Positions 1 through 8,914 of a DNA stretch of 64,000 nt are shown here, in pieces. The notes beneath the pieces are model-generated. The model was not told where the DNA came from. It saw only the letters and a program-made list of their open reading frames with translations, and ran no database searches. The DNA is from Cellulosimicrobium marinum (GTDB lineage: Bacteria > Actinomycetota > Actinomycetes > Actinomycetales > Cellulomonadaceae). A program made the position numbers and the translations under genes. The stretch's first letter is position 1, and the number at the start of each line of letters is the position of its first letter. The stretch is from contig NZ_JAJBZH010000005.1 in NCBI RefSeq assembly GCF_020551945.1, forward strand, positions 124,001 to 188,000, given 5' to 3'.

Positions 1-1
1 G

Positions 2-526
2 GGCATCCTGCAGGAGCGCGGCGGTGTCGACCTGCCCGTCGACGAGATCGTCGGGTTCCTCCTGCGCCGCGTCGTCGAGCAGGTCCGCGTGGCGGTCCCG
101 TGGCAGCCGGGCGCGCGCGAGCTGCTGGCGTCGCTGCGGGACGCGGGCGTCCCGTGCGCGCTCGTCACCATGTCCTACCGGGAGCTCGCCGTCCCGGTGG
201 CCGAGCTCGCCCCGGAGGGGTCGTTCGCGACGCTCGTGTGCGGGGACGACGTCGAGCACGGCAAGCCGCACCCGGAGCCGTACCTCGAGGCGGCGCGCCG
301 ACTGGGTGTGGACGTGACGCGCTGCGTCGCGATCGAGGACTCGCCGACGGGCATCGCGTCCGCACGAGCGGCCGGCGCGGCGACGCTCGGCGTCCAGGCC
401 GTCGTCCCGGTGACGGCCGCGCCCGGGCTGAGCCGCACGCCCTCGCTCGAGCTCGTCGACGTCCCGCTCCTCGGTCGGTTGGTCGGGGGCGACACGGTGG
501 ACCTGCTGACCGACGACGCGGCGTAG
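2..526 (+). CDS. HAD-superfamily phosphatase, 5' end outside the window
   Basis: Predicted Mg-dependent phosphatase of HAD subfamily IA (beta-phosphoglucomutase/phosphoglycolate phosphatase-like); the substrate cannot be told. The frame is already open at base 2, so the start and the DxDxT nucleophile motif lie upstream of the window. Visible motifs: VTMSYR (motif II Ser/Thr), KPHPEPY (motif III Lys) and CVAIEDSPTG (motif IV acidic pair), followed by the usual AARAAG-type helix. The protein ends with TAG. The next gene starts 56 bp downstream from its own promoter, so they are probably separate transcription units. Confidence 0.85.
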   Translation, partial: GILQERGGVDLPVDEIVGFLLRRVVEQVRVAVPWQPGARELLASLRDAGVPCALVTMSYRELAVPVAELAPEGSFATLVCGDDVEHGKPHPEPYLEAARRLGVDVTRCVAIEDSPTGIASARAAGAATLGVQAVVPVTAAPGLSRTPSLELVDVPLLGRLVGGDTVDLLTDDAA

Positions 527-570
527 CCGACCGAGGCGACGCGCTGTCACGTCCGTCCCCGGCGAGCGCA

Positions 571-576
571 TACCCT
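571..576 (+). promoter_or_regulatory. -10 element TACCCT, leaderless promoter
   Basis: TACCCT ends 6 nt before the GTG at 583, so transcription probably begins at or next to the start codon. There is no Shine-Dalgarno sequence between them. Confidence 0.5.
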
Positions 577-582
577 TTCGGG

Positions 583-1752
583 GTGGACGGACCCGAGCCC
601 CGAGACACCCGCACGCCCGCCGGCCCGCGCACGAAGGGCTGGGTCATCGGCCGGGTCGTCGGAGCCCCGGTGATCCTCACGCCGTCGTGGTTCCTCGCCG
701 CCGCGGTGCTCACCGTCCTCTTCGCCCCGACCGTGCAGCGCCTCGCGCCGCGCCTGGGCGGCGAGATCTACCTCGTCTCCTTCGCGTTCGTCCTCCTGCT
801 CTTCGCGTCCGTGTTCCTCCACGAGGTTGCGCACGCGGTCGTCGCGCGAGCCCGCGGCCAGCACGTCACCGAGCTCGCCGTCACCCTCTGGGGCGGGCAC
901 ACCGCCTACTCCGGCACCTCGGCGCGCCCCCTCGACGGGTTCCTCATCTCCGTGGTCGGCCCTCTGACGAACCTCGCGCTCGCCGTCGTGTTCTGGCTGA
1001 CGTTCCAGGCCCAGCCCACGTTCTCCGTCCCCGCCCTGCTCCTGTACGCGGCGGCGTTCTCCAACGCCTTCGTCGGGTTCTTCAACCTCCTCCCCGGGCT
1101 CCCGCTCGACGGCGGGCAGATCCTCGAGTCGGCCGTGTGGGCCGCGACGGGCTCGCGCACCAAGGGGACCGTCGCCGCCGGGTGGGTCGGGCGGGCCGTC
1201 GCCGTCGGCGTCGTCGCCTGGGCGCTGCTGTGGCCGCTCACGCTCGGCGTGCGGCCGGACCTGTGGACCGTGGCGTGGGCCGCGCTCATCGGCGCGTTCC
1301 TGTGGTCCGGCGCGGGCCAGGCCATCGCCGCGGGTCGCACGCGCGAGGCCGTCGCCGGGCTGTCCGTGCGGGCGCTCGCGGGGCCGGCGGTCCCCGTCGC
1401 GGCCGGAGTCAGCGTCGCCGCCGCCGGGGCCGAGGTGGGCCGCGCCGGCGGGCCGCACGTCCTCGCCGTCGTGGTCGACGCCGCGGGCGCGCCCGTCGGG
1501 TACGTCGACCCCGCCGCGGCGGCCGCCGTCCCCCCGGCCGACGCCGCCACGACACCCGTCTCCGCCGTCGTGGTGCCGCTGCCGCCCGGGGCGAGCGTCG
1601 ACGTCGGGCTCTCCGGGCAGGACATGCTCGCGGCGCTGTCCCGCGCCGGCCGGCAGGCGGCCGTCGTGGCCGTGACCGACGGCGGGCGCGTCGTCGGGGT
1701 GCTCGAGGTCGCCCGGGTCGTCACCGCGCTGCGCGACGCCCGCGCCCGCTGA
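583..1752 (+). CDS. Site-2 protease family (M50) membrane metalloprotease with C-terminal CBS-like region
   Basis: Integral-membrane zinc protease of the S2P/M50 class, 389 aa. The zinc motif is HEVAH at residues 80-84 inside a hydrophobic helix. The second signature, NLLPGLPLDGG (about 168-178), supplies the third ligand Asp. Several membrane helices lie between residues 30 and 250. The remaining roughly 130 residues form two weak CBS-like repeats (for example VPVAAGVSVAAA and AVTDGGRVVGVLEVARV), an arrangement known in the M50B/SpoIVFB-like group. GTG 583 was chosen because it follows a -10 element and is the first start before the conserved WVIGRVVGAPV region. Such proteases cleave membrane-bound anti-sigma or signalling proteins; the target here is unknown. 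The gene sits just ahead of the proteasome cluster but is not obviously co-transcribed with it. Confidence 0.88.
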   Translation: MDGPEPRDTRTPAGPRTKGWVIGRVVGAPVILTPSWFLAAAVLTVLFAPTVQRLAPRLGGEIYLVSFAFVLLLFASVFLHEVAHAVVARARGQHVTELAVTLWGGHTAYSGTSARPLDGFLISVVGPLTNLALAVVFWLTFQAQPTFSVPALLLYAAAFSNAFVGFFNLLPGLPLDGGQILESAVWAATGSRTKGTVAAGWVGRAVAVGVVAWALLWPLTLGVRPDLWTVAWAALIGAFLWSGAGQAIAAGRTREAVAGLSVRALAGPAVPVAAGVSVAAAGAEVGRAGGPHVLAVVVDAAGAPVGYVDPAAAAAVPPADAATTPVSAVVVPLPPGASVDVGLSGQDMLAALSRAGRQAAVVAVTDGGRVVGVLEVARVVTALRDARAR

Positions 1753-1803
1753 CCCACGGGCGGGGCCGACCGGCCGCGCCGGACGGTGCGGCCGGTCGGC
1801 CCG

Positions 1804-1809
1804 TAGGAT
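1804..1809 (+). promoter_or_regulatory. -10 element TAGGAT ahead of trmI
   Basis: TAGGAT ends 8 nt before GTG 1818 with no ribosome binding site, consistent with a leaderless transcript that could serve the following arc gene as well. Confidence 0.5.
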
Positions 1810-1817
1810 GGTCGCCC

Positions 1818-2939
1818 GTGACCCACGAGCCGAGCGCCACGACCCCGCCCACCGCACCCGGCCCCGCACGTCCGGACGGCCCCGCCCGCACCGCGACCGG
1901 AGCCGACGAACGACGCGGCCCGCTCCGCGTGGGCGACAAGGTGCAGCTCACGGACCCGCGCGGGCGCCTGCACACCATCACCCTCGCCCCCGGCGCCACG
2001 TTCCACACGCACAAGGGCTACCTGCGTCACGACGACCTCATCGGGAGCCCCGAGGGCACGGTCGTGCGCAACACCGCCGAGATCGAGTACCTCGCGCTGC
2101 GGCCCCTGCTGTCCGACTACGTGCTGTCCATGCCGCGCGGCGCCGCTGTCGTCTACCCCAAGGACGCGGGCCAGATCGTCGCCATGGCGGACGTCTTCCC
2201 CGGCGCGCGGGTCGTCGAGGCCGGTGTCGGGTCGGGCGCGCTGACCATGTCGCTGCTGCGCGCCGTCGGCGACGCGGGCGAGCTGCACTCCATCGAGCGG
2301 CGCGAGGACTTCGCCGCCATCGCGCGCGGCAACGTCGAGACCTTCTTCGGCGGCGAGCACCCCGCCTGGACGCTCTCCGTGGGCGACCTCGCCGACGTCC
2401 TGCCCACGGTCGCCCCCGACGGGACCGTCGACCGGGTCGTGCTCGACATGCTCGCCCCCTGGGAGAACCTCGACGTCGTGGCCCGCGCGCTCGTCCCCGG
2501 CGGGGTGCTCGTCTGCTACGTCGCCACCACCACCCAGCTCTCGCGCCTCGCCGAGGACCTGCGCGCCGACGGCCGGTACGCCGAGCCCGTCGCGTGGGAG
2601 TCCATGGTCCGCGGCTGGCACCTCGAAGGCCTCGCCGTGCGCCCCCAGCACCGCATGATCGGCCACACCGGCTTCCTGATCACCGCGCGCCGGCTCGCCG
2701 ACGGCGTCGCGCCGCCCGAGCGCAAGCGTCGCCCCGCGAAGGGCGCCTACCCCACCGACGGCGAGCAGTGGTCGCCCGAGGAGCTGGGGGAGCGGCCCGT
2801 CTCCGAGAAGAAGATCCGCCGCGTGCGCCGCGACGTCGGCCAGGCGCCCGACACCGCACCCGACGGCCACACCGCGGACGACGGCGGCGGCAGCACCGCG
2901 CCCGCGGCCGACGCCGCACCGGACGAGTCGGGCGCGTGA
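1818..2939 (+). CDS. trmI: tRNA (adenine-58-N1)-methyltransferase TrmI
   Basis: SAM-dependent enzyme that makes m1A at position 58 in the T-loop of tRNA. 373 aa. The N-terminal barrel carries the family block HTHKGYLRHDDLIG. The SAM-binding motif I is VVEAGVGSGALT. The later motif VVLDMLAPWENL and the AVRPQHRMIGHTGFL block are also typical. The last 80 or so residues are charged and low in complexity and lie beyond the usual family end (about 280-300 aa). GTG 1818 was preferred because a -10 element lies 8 nt upstream. In many actinobacteria this gene directly precedes the proteasomal ATPase, as here (arc starts 104 bp downstream). Confidence 0.93.
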   Translation: MTHEPSATTPPTAPGPARPDGPARTATGADERRGPLRVGDKVQLTDPRGRLHTITLAPGATFHTHKGYLRHDDLIGSPEGTVVRNTAEIEYLALRPLLSDYVLSMPRGAAVVYPKDAGQIVAMADVFPGARVVEAGVGSGALTMSLLRAVGDAGELHSIERREDFAAIARGNVETFFGGEHPAWTLSVGDLADVLPTVAPDGTVDRVVLDMLAPWENLDVVARALVPGGVLVCYVATTTQLSRLAEDLRADGRYAEPVAWESMVRGWHLEGLAVRPQHRMIGHTGFLITARRLADGVAPPERKRRPAKGAYPTDGEQWSPEELGERPVSEKKIRRVRRDVGQAPDTAPDGHTADDGGGSTAPAADAAPDESGA

Positions 2940-3011
2940 CGGTCGCGTAACGATCCGTCGCACGTCGTCTCAGCCCGGGTGTCGTCCGTGTACGCGCGGA
3001 AGAATTGTGTC

Positions 3012-3017
3012 TATGGT
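3012..3017 (+). promoter_or_regulatory. Possible -10 element for arc
   Basis: TATGGT lies 26 nt before the arc start codon and a GAGAGGGG ribosome binding site lies in between. No convincing -35 is visible. Readthrough from trmI is equally possible. Confidence 0.3.
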
Positions 3018-3043
3018 CGACACCCGGCGAGAGGGGACACCCG

Positions 3044-4696
3044 ATGAGCGAGACATTCGGCCGCGGTGACGAGAGCACGACGAGCACGGCGCGCGAGCTC
3101 GCCCTGCTCTCCGCGAAGAACGAACGGCTCGCGGAGGCCCTGCGGGCCGCCCGCGACCAGATCCTCGACCTCAAGCGGCAGATCGACGAGCTCGCGAAGC
3201 CTCCGGGCACGTACGCCGTCTTCCTCGCCGCCCACCCCGACGGCTCCGTCGACGTCTCCGCCTCCGGGCGCAAAATGCACGTCGGCGCGAGCCCCAGCCT
3301 CGACGTCGAACGCCTGCGCCCCGGCCAGGAGGTCAAGCTCAACGAGGCCATGACCGTCGTCGCCGCGGGCGGGTACGAGCAGACCGGCGAGATCGTCACG
3401 ATCAAGGAGATCCTCGACGCCGAGCGCGTCCTCGTCGTCGGGCGCGCCGACGAGGAACGCGTCGTGCGGCTCGCCGGCTCCGTCGCCCACACCGCGCTGC
3501 GCGTCGGCGACTCCCTGACCATCGACACGCGCAGCGGGTTCGTCTTCGAGGTCATCCCGAAGTCCGAGGTCGAGGAGCTCGTCCTCGAAGAGGTCCCCGA
3601 CATCCGGTACGAGGACATCGGCGGGCTCGGCCCCCAGATCGAGCAGATCCGCGACGCCGTCGAGCTCCCCTTCACCCACCCCGACCTGTTCCGCGAGCAC
3701 GGCCTCCGCCCGCCCAAGGGCGTCCTGCTCTACGGTCCGCCCGGGTGCGGCAAGACCCTCATCGCCAAGGCCGTCGCCAACTCCCTCGCGCACACCGTCG
3801 CCCGCTCCCGCGGCGAGACCCTCGAGCCCGGCACCGCCAAGAGCTACTTCCTCAACGTCAAGGGCCCCGAGCTGCTCAACAAGTACGTCGGCGAGACCGA
3901 GCGGCACATCCGCCTCATCTTCGCCCGCGCCCGCGAGAAGGCCTCCCAGGGCACCCCCGTCGTCGTGTTCTTCGACGAGATGGAGTCCCTGTTCCGCACC
4001 CGCGGCACCGGCCTGTCCTCCGACGTCGAGACCACGATCGTGCCCCAGCTCCTCTCCGAGATCGACGGCGTCGAACGCCTCGACAACGTCATCGTCATCG
4101 GCGCGTCCAACCGCGAGGACATGATCGACCCCGCGATCCTGCGCCCCGGCCGCCTCGACGTGAAGATCAAGATCGAACGCCCCGACGCCGAGGGCGCCAA
4201 GGAGATCTTCGCGAAGTACCTCACCGACGACCTGCCCATCCACGCCGCCGACGTCGCCGAGCACGGCGGGGACCAGCGCGAGGCCCTCGACGCCATGATC
4301 CGGTCCGTCGTCGAGCGCATGTACTCCGAGGACGAGGAGAACCAGTTCCTCGAGGTCACCTACGCCTCCGGCGACAAGGAGATCCTCTACTTCAAGGACT
4401 TCAACTCCGGCGCGATGATCCAGAACGTCGTCGACCGGGCCAAGAAGTCCGCCATCAAGGACCTCCTCGCCACCGGCCAGCGCGGCATCCGCGTCGACCA
4501 CCTCCTCGCCGCCTGCGTCGACGAGTTCAAGGAGAACGAGGACCTGCCCAACACCACCAACCCCGACGACTGGGCGCGCATCAGCGGCAAGAAGGGCGAG
4601 CGCATCGTCTTCATCCGCACGATCGTCCAGAAGAAGGGCGAGGGCGGCTCCCCGCGCACCATCGACACCGTGACGAACACCGGCCAGTACCTGTAG
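3044..4696 (+). CDS. arc: Proteasome-associated AAA ATPase ARC/Mpa
   Basis: Hexameric unfoldase that recognises Pup on tagged proteins and feeds them into the 20S proteasome. 550 aa, full length. Residues 15-55 form the N-terminal coiled coil that binds Pup. Two OB-fold domains follow (about 56-180). The AAA domain has Walker A GPPGCGKT (231-238), Walker B VVVFFDE (D311, E312) and the arginine-finger region after ILRPGRLD. The C-terminus is GQYL, with the penultimate Tyr that opens the proteasome gate. ATG 3044 has the ribosome binding site GAGAGGGG. The gene lies between trmI and dop; the 655-bp gap to dop is unusually long for this locus. Confidence 0.97.
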   Translation: MSETFGRGDESTTSTARELALLSAKNERLAEALRAARDQILDLKRQIDELAKPPGTYAVFLAAHPDGSVDVSASGRKMHVGASPSLDVERLRPGQEVKLNEAMTVVAAGGYEQTGEIVTIKEILDAERVLVVGRADEERVVRLAGSVAHTALRVGDSLTIDTRSGFVFEVIPKSEVEELVLEEVPDIRYEDIGGLGPQIEQIRDAVELPFTHPDLFREHGLRPPKGVLLYGPPGCGKTLIAKAVANSLAHTVARSRGETLEPGTAKSYFLNVKGPELLNKYVGETERHIRLIFARAREKASQGTPVVVFFDEMESLFRTRGTGLSSDVETTIVPQLLSEIDGVERLDNVIVIGASNREDMIDPAILRPGRLDVKIKIERPDAEGAKEIFAKYLTDDLPIHAADVAEHGGDQREALDAMIRSVVERMYSEDEENQFLEVTYASGDKEILYFKDFNSGAMIQNVVDRAKKSAIKDLLATGQRGIRVDHLLAACVDEFKENEDLPNTTNPDDWARISGKKGERIVFIRTIVQKKGEGGSPRTIDTVTNTGQYL

Positions 4697-4730
4697 CGCG
4701 ACGGTTCGCCGCGTCGGTCGTCGTGGTGGT

Positions 4731-4808
4731 CGCCGGGACGGGGTCGGCTGTCGGGTTCGTCGCCGGGACGGGGTCGGCTGTCGGGTTCGTCGCCGGGACG
4801 AGGTCGGA
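4731..4808 (+). repeat. 30-bp tandem repeat, about 2.6 copies
   Basis: Units at 4731-4760 and 4761-4790 are identical; a third, partial unit begins at 4791 and departs after 10 bases (GACGAGG instead of GACGGGG). Each unit begins CGCCGGGACG and ends TCGGGTTCGT. The period is a multiple of three, but no gene is evident. Confidence 0.95.
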
Positions 4809-4906
4809 GGGCGGCGGCCGTGCCGGGTCTACCATCCGCGCCGCTCGTTCCTCGCGTCGCTCCCGCCAGACCCACCACGACCCGGCACGGCCGCCGCCCT
4901 CCGACC
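4802..4906 (+). repeat. Perfect 28-bp inverted repeat with 49-bp loop
   Basis: Left arm 4802-4829 and right arm 4879-4906 are exact reverse complements (left arm begins GGTCGGAGGG and ends GCCGGGTC). The left arm overlaps the partial third copy of the tandem repeat. The arms would form a very stable hairpin in RNA from either strand. Confidence 0.95.
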
Positions 4907-5051
4907 CCCTCCCGGCTCGGCCGCGTCCGGGCCGTCACCTCGTGAGCACCGATCGGGGCCGACGGCGCCGGCTCGCCTCCCGCAGCCGACTCGCCCGGGC
5001 GACCCGCCGGACGAGGCCGGGGCACGACGTCGGACAGGGCGAGTCGTGAGA

Positions 5052-5146
5052 GATGGTGACGTGCCGGGCGAGCGGGCGGTGCGGCGTCGGCCCTGTCGGG
5101 CTGGGGCGATGGTGACGTGCCGGGCGAGCGGGCGGTGCGGCGTCGG
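5052..5146 (+). repeat. 39-bp direct repeat, two identical copies
   Basis: Copies at 5052-5090 and 5108-5146 are identical over 39 bases (starting GATGGTGACG and ending GCGGCGTCGG), with a 56-bp period. The 17-bp spacer contains GCCCTGTCGGG, which can pair imperfectly with CGGACAGGGC near 5030. The structure resembles a repetitive extragenic element. Confidence 0.95.
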
Positions 5147-5339
5147 ATGCGAAGGGCGTCGAGCCGCGCGCGACGACCGACGGCCGAGAGACCAGGGTGA
5201 CGGCGCGGCAGCCCGAGCACCGAGGTCGCTCCGCCCGCGCACCCGACCCCAGGCGCGCGACGGAACCACCCGACACGCCCGACCACCGGCAGCGCTCCGG
5301 GCCCGTGGACACGGCCGTCGCGTCGTCGCAGGTCCGACG

Positions 5340-5345
5340 TAGGGT
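5340..5345 (+). promoter_or_regulatory. -10 element TAGGGT, leaderless dop promoter
   Basis: TAGGGT ends 6 nt before the dop GTG at 5352; no Shine-Dalgarno sequence is present. Confidence 0.55.
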
Positions 5346-5351
5346 GGGCGC

Positions 5352-6992
5352 GTGAGCGTTCGACGGGTCATGGGCATCGAGACCGAGTACGGCGTGCTGC
5401 AGCCCGGGCAGCCCTTGGCGAACCCGATGCTCATGTCGAGCCAGGTGGTCACGACGTACCGTGCGCTCGCGGCGCGCAGCGACGGTGCGCGGGGTCGGGC
5501 ACGGTGGGACTACGACGACGAGGACCCGCTGCAGGACGCGCGCGGGTTCCACGTGCCGCGGGCGTCGGCGCACCCGTCGCTGCTCACGGACGACCCGGCC
5601 GCTCCGGCGCCGTCGGGCCCGGTGGCGGGGCAGCGTGAGGGCACGTTCCAGGAGGTGGCGCGGCCGACGACGGAGGAGTACGACGACCCGAGCGCGGCGA
5701 ACGTCATCCTGACGAACGGGGCGCGGTTGTACGTCGACCACGCGCACCCGGAGTACTCGTCGCCGGAGGTGACGGTGCCGCACGACGTGGTGTGCTGGGA
5801 CGTGGCGGGGGAGCGGGTGATGCTGGCGGCGTCGCGGGAGCTGGCGAACGCTCCGGGGGCGCCGGTGGTGCTGTACAAGAACAACGTGGACGGCAAGGGT
5901 GCCAGCTACGGCACGCACGAGAACTACCTGGTGGAGCGGGACGTGCCGTTCGGCGTGGTGGTGGAGGTGCTGACGCCGTTCCTCGTGACGCGGCAGGTGT
6001 TCGCGGGGTCGGGCCGGGTGGGTCTGGGGCCGACGGGCGACGAGCAGGGGTTCCAGGTCTCGCAGCGGGCGGACTACGTCGAGGCGGAGGTGGGCCTGGA
6101 GACGACGTTGCGGCGCCCGATCGTGAACACGCGGGACGAGCCGCACGCGGACCGGGCGCGGTGGCGGCGGCTGCACCTGATCATCGGGGACGCGAACCTG
6201 TTCGAGACGGCGACGTACCTCAAGACGGGCACGGCGTCGTTGGTGCTGTTCGTGGTGGAGAACCTGGACGCCCTGGGCGCGGAGGTGCGTGCGCGGCTCG
6301 CGGGGCTGCGGCTGGCGGACCCGGTGGCCGACGTCGCGCGCGTGAGCCGGGACCTGGACCTGACGCGCAGGCTGTCGTTGGCTGACGGTCGTGCGCTGAC
6401 GGCGCTGGAGATCCAGCGGGAGTACCTGGAGGTGGCGGCGTCCGCGGTGCGTGACCTCGCGGGCCCGGGCGGGGTGGACGCGCCGACGCGGGACGTGCTG
6501 GAGCGGTGGGACTCGGTGCTGACGCGGCTCGCGACGGACCGGGACGGGTGCGCGCGCGACGTGGAGTGGGTCGCGAAGCTGCGGCTGCTGGACCGGTTGC
6601 GCGAGCGGGACGGGCTGGACTGGGGGCACCCGCGGCTGGCGGCCCTGGACCTGCAGTGGTCGGACGTGCGGCCGGAGCGGGGGATCTACCACCGGCTCCT
6701 CGCGGCGGGCGCGGTCGACCGGGTGGTCGACGAGCGCGAGGTCGGTGCGGCGGTGCACCACGCGCCGGAGGACACGCGGGCGTACTTCCGCGGCGAGGTG
6801 ATGGCCCGGTACGGCGACCAGGTGTCGGCGGCGAGCTGGGACTCGGTGATCTTCGACGTGCCCGGTGCGCCGTCGTTGCAGCGGGTGCCGATGATGGACC
6901 CGCTGCGGGGGACGCGGGCGCACATCGGGGCGCTGCTCGACGCGAGCCCGGACGCGGCCGCCCTCCTGGCGGGTCTGGCGGCACCGGGCTGA
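5352..6992 (+). CDS. dop: Pup deamidase/depupylase Dop
   Basis: Glutamine-synthetase-fold enzyme that removes Pup from substrates and, in species whose Pup ends in Gln, deamidates it. 546 aa. The N-terminal Mg/ATP motif is GIETEYGV, and D129 in LYVDHAHPEY is the conserved catalytic Asp. The KNNVDGKGASYGTHENYL and NTRDEPHAD blocks match both Dop and PafA. The Dop-loop insertion after residue 40 separates it from PafA and is enlarged by a Pro/Ala-rich stretch (about 76-105), which makes the protein longer than the usual 500 or so aa. The leaderless GTG start is set by the -10 at 5340. The following pup gene is 134 bp downstream. Its Pup ends in Glu, so only depupylation should be needed here. 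Confidence 0.96.
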   Translation: MSVRRVMGIETEYGVLQPGQPLANPMLMSSQVVTTYRALAARSDGARGRARWDYDDEDPLQDARGFHVPRASAHPSLLTDDPAAPAPSGPVAGQREGTFQEVARPTTEEYDDPSAANVILTNGARLYVDHAHPEYSSPEVTVPHDVVCWDVAGERVMLAASRELANAPGAPVVLYKNNVDGKGASYGTHENYLVERDVPFGVVVEVLTPFLVTRQVFAGSGRVGLGPTGDEQGFQVSQRADYVEAEVGLETTLRRPIVNTRDEPHADRARWRRLHLIIGDANLFETATYLKTGTASLVLFVVENLDALGAEVRARLAGLRLADPVADVARVSRDLDLTRRLSLADGRALTALEIQREYLEVAASAVRDLAGPGGVDAPTRDVLERWDSVLTRLATDRDGCARDVEWVAKLRLLDRLRERDGLDWGHPRLAALDLQWSDVRPERGIYHRLLAAGAVDRVVDEREVGAAVHHAPEDTRAYFRGEVMARYGDQVSAASWDSVIFDVPGAPSLQRVPMMDPLRGTRAHIGALLDASPDAAALLAGLAAPG

Positions 6993-7126
6993 GCTCCGGC
7001 GACTAGGCTGGAGGCACGACGGCGCCCCGCCCCTCGGGGCGTCGCGTGCGAGCAGGAACCGTCCGGGGCCACGGGCCGCGGCGGGTCGTGACGAGCGCCG
7101 GCGCGCCGGCGGACGAGGAGGCAACC

Positions 7127-7327
7127 ATGGCGGGTACGGAACGCACCCACGCGTCGCACGAGGACCGACGTCCGGACGACGAGCCGGACGTCCCGGCGGT
7201 CCCGACGGGCGGTCAGGCGCAGGCGCGGGACGCCGAGGTGGACGCCCTCCTCGAGGAGATCGACGAGGTGCTGGAGACGAACGCGGAGTCCTTCGTCCGG
7301 GGCTTCGTGCAGAAGGGCGGCGAGTAG
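7127..7327 (+). CDS. pup: Prokaryotic ubiquitin-like protein Pup
   Basis: Small, mostly disordered protein modifier, 66 aa. Its C-terminal Glu is linked by PafA to target lysines. The conserved C-terminal half ([18 protein letters not shown], then [12 protein letters not shown]) holds the helix that binds the ARC coiled coil. The chain ends in Gly-Gly-Glu, so it is already competent without deamidation. ATG 7127 was chosen over upstream starts because GAGGAGG sits 6-12 nt before it and the length matches the family (60-70 aa). prcB starts 19 bp later. Confidence 0.97.
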   Translation: MAGTERTHASHEDRRPDDEPDVPAVPTGGQAQARDAEVDALLEEIDEVLETNAESFVRGFVQKGGE

Positions 7328-7346
7328 GAAGGGTGGCCGACCGCTG

Positions 7347-8195
7347 ATGAGCACCCACATGCCCGGACGGCTGCCCGACGCCTTCACGACGCCGGGGTCG
7401 TCGTCGTTCCTCGACTTCCTCGGCGGGCACGCGCCGGACCTGCTGCCGTCGCGGCTCGCCGCGGCGGGCGGTGGCGCCCCGGACGCGCCGCACGCCACGA
7501 CGATCGTCTCGGCCGTGTTCGGTCCCGACGGCGCTGGCGGCGTCGTCATGGCCGGTGACCGGCGCGCGACGATGGGCTCGATGATCGCGCACCGGGAGAT
7601 CGAGAAGGTGTTCCCGGCGGACGAGTTCTCCGCGGTCGGCATCGCCGGCACGGCGGGGATCGCGGTCGAGCTGGTGCGGCTCTTCCAGCTCGAGCTGGAG
7701 CACTACGAGAAGATCGAGGGCACGCTGCTGTCGCTCGACGGCAAGGCGAACCGCCTGTCGACGATGATCCGGCAGAACCTGGGCCTGGCGATGCAGGGCC
7801 TGGCCGTGGTGCCGTTGTTCGCCGGGTTCGACCTGGACCGCGGGCAGGGACGCCTCTTCTCCTACGACGTCACCGGCGGCCGGTACGAGGAGCGCGACCA
7901 CCACAGCGTGGGGTCGGGCTCGGCGTTCGCGCGCGGTGCGCTGAAGAAGCTGTGGCGTCCGGGCCTGGACCGGGACGCGGTGGTGCGGGTCGCGGTCGAG
8001 GCGCTGTACGACGCCGCGGACGACGACTCCGCGACGGGCGGGCCGGACACGGTCCGCCGCATCTGGCCGGTGGTCGCGGTCGTGACGAGCGCCGGGTACG
8101 AGCGGGTCGAGGACGACGTCCTCGCTGCCGTGGTCGAGGACGTCGTCGCGCGGCGCCGGGACGCGCACGCCGAGCAGGGAGGTGGACCCGCATGA
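7347..8195 (+). CDS. prcB: Proteasome beta subunit PrcB
   Basis: Catalytic subunit of the 20S proteasome; 282 aa before processing. The propeptide is about 50 residues. The mature enzyme is predicted to begin at Thr51 in HATTIV, leaving the N-terminal Thr nucleophile. The catalytic Asp and Lys equivalents are seen in VMAGDRRAT and REIEKVF. The residue before the cleavage point is Ala50 where mycobacterial PrcB has Gly. ATG 7347 follows a GGAAGGGTGG ribosome binding region. It overlaps prcA by ATGA, so the two subunits are translationally coupled. Confidence 0.96.
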   Translation: MSTHMPGRLPDAFTTPGSSSFLDFLGGHAPDLLPSRLAAAGGGAPDAPHATTIVSAVFGPDGAGGVVMAGDRRATMGSMIAHREIEKVFPADEFSAVGIAGTAGIAVELVRLFQLELEHYEKIEGTLLSLDGKANRLSTMIRQNLGLAMQGLAVVPLFAGFDLDRGQGRLFSYDVTGGRYEERDHHSVGSGSAFARGALKKLWRPGLDRDAVVRVAVEALYDAADDDSATGGPDTVRRIWPVVAVVTSAGYERVEDDVLAAVVEDVVARRRDAHAEQGGGPA

Positions 8196-8911
8196 CGATG
8201 CCGTTCTACGTCTCGCCCGAGCAGCTCATGAAGGACCGGGCGGACTTCGCGCGCAAGGGCATCGCGCGCGGCCGTTCCGTCGTGGTGCTCGCGTTCGACG
8301 ACGGGATCGCGTTCGCCACGGAGAACCCGTCGCGCGCGCTGCACAAGATCTCCGAGATCTACGACCGGATCGCGTTCGCCGCGGTGGGCAAGTACAACGA
8401 GTTCGAGAACCTGCGCGTCGCGGGGGTGCGGTACGCGGACCTGCGCGGGTACTCCTACGACCGTACCGACGTGAACGCGCGCGGCCTCGCGAACGCGTAC
8501 GCCCAGACCCTGGGCACGGTGTTCACCACCGAGTCGAAGCCGTTGGAGGTCGAGATCGTCGTGGCCGAGGTGGGCCCGACATCGGCGCAGGACCAGATCT
8601 ACCGCATCTCCTACGACGGGTCCGTCGCGGACGAGCAGGGCTACGTGGTCATGGGCGGGCGCTCGGAGCAGCTCGGCGGCGTGCTCGCCGAGGGCTGGGA
8701 GCCGGGCCTCGGGCTCGGCGAGGTGCTGGCGCTCGCGGTGCGCGCGCTCGGTACGGGCGGTGACGGCGAGGAGGTGCGCGAGATCCCGGCGAACGAGCTG
8801 GAGGTCGCGGTCCTCGACCGGACGCGGCCGCGGCGGGCGTTCCGCCGACTGTCGGGCACCGTCCTCGACGAGCTCCTGGGCACGTCGGGCGCCGCCGGGA
8901 CCGGGGGGTAG
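8192..8911 (+). CDS. prcA: Proteasome alpha subunit PrcA
   Basis: Non-catalytic outer-ring subunit of the 20S proteasome, 239 aa. It begins [20 protein letters not shown], the conserved gate-forming N-terminus and first helix. [18 protein letters not shown] corresponds to the alpha-type strand, and no N-terminal Thr is exposed. The ATG overlaps the prcB TGA (ATGA) and has GGAGGTGG upstream. ARC docks onto the ring formed by this subunit. pafA begins 4 bp after its stop. Confidence 0.96.
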   Translation: MTMPFYVSPEQLMKDRADFARKGIARGRSVVVLAFDDGIAFATENPSRALHKISEIYDRIAFAAVGKYNEFENLRVAGVRYADLRGYSYDRTDVNARGLANAYAQTLGTVFTTESKPLEVEIVVAEVGPTSAQDQIYRISYDGSVADEQGYVVMGGRSEQLGGVLAEGWEPGLGLGEVLALAVRALGTGGDGEEVREIPANELEVAVLDRTRPRRAFRRLSGTVLDELLGTSGAAGTGG

Positions 8912-8914
8912 GGG

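Larger units (their letters stand above)
4697..5351 (+). other. Repeat-rich intergenic region between arc and dop
   Basis: No credible gene is seen in these 655 bp. Open frames exist on both strands but encode Arg/Pro/Ala-rich runs produced by the GC content and by the repeats. The region holds three separate repeat structures (listed individually): a 30-bp tandem repeat, a perfect 28-bp inverted repeat and a 39-bp direct repeat. The dop promoter lies at its right end. The 28-bp arms could form a large hairpin that terminates arc, although no T-run follows. Confidence 0.75.

Noticed and set aside
4731-4808. CRISPR array
   Set aside because: The units are contiguous tandem repeats without unique spacers, and no cas genes are near.
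4387-5286. A minus-strand gene in the arc-dop gap
   Set aside because: Its sequence is built from the DNA repeats, runs into arc on the other strand and has no start signal or domain.
4935-8168. A 1077-codon minus-strand frame across dop, pup and prcB
   Set aside because: No recognisable domain, runs antisense to three firm genes, and crosses the repeat region; a GC artefact.
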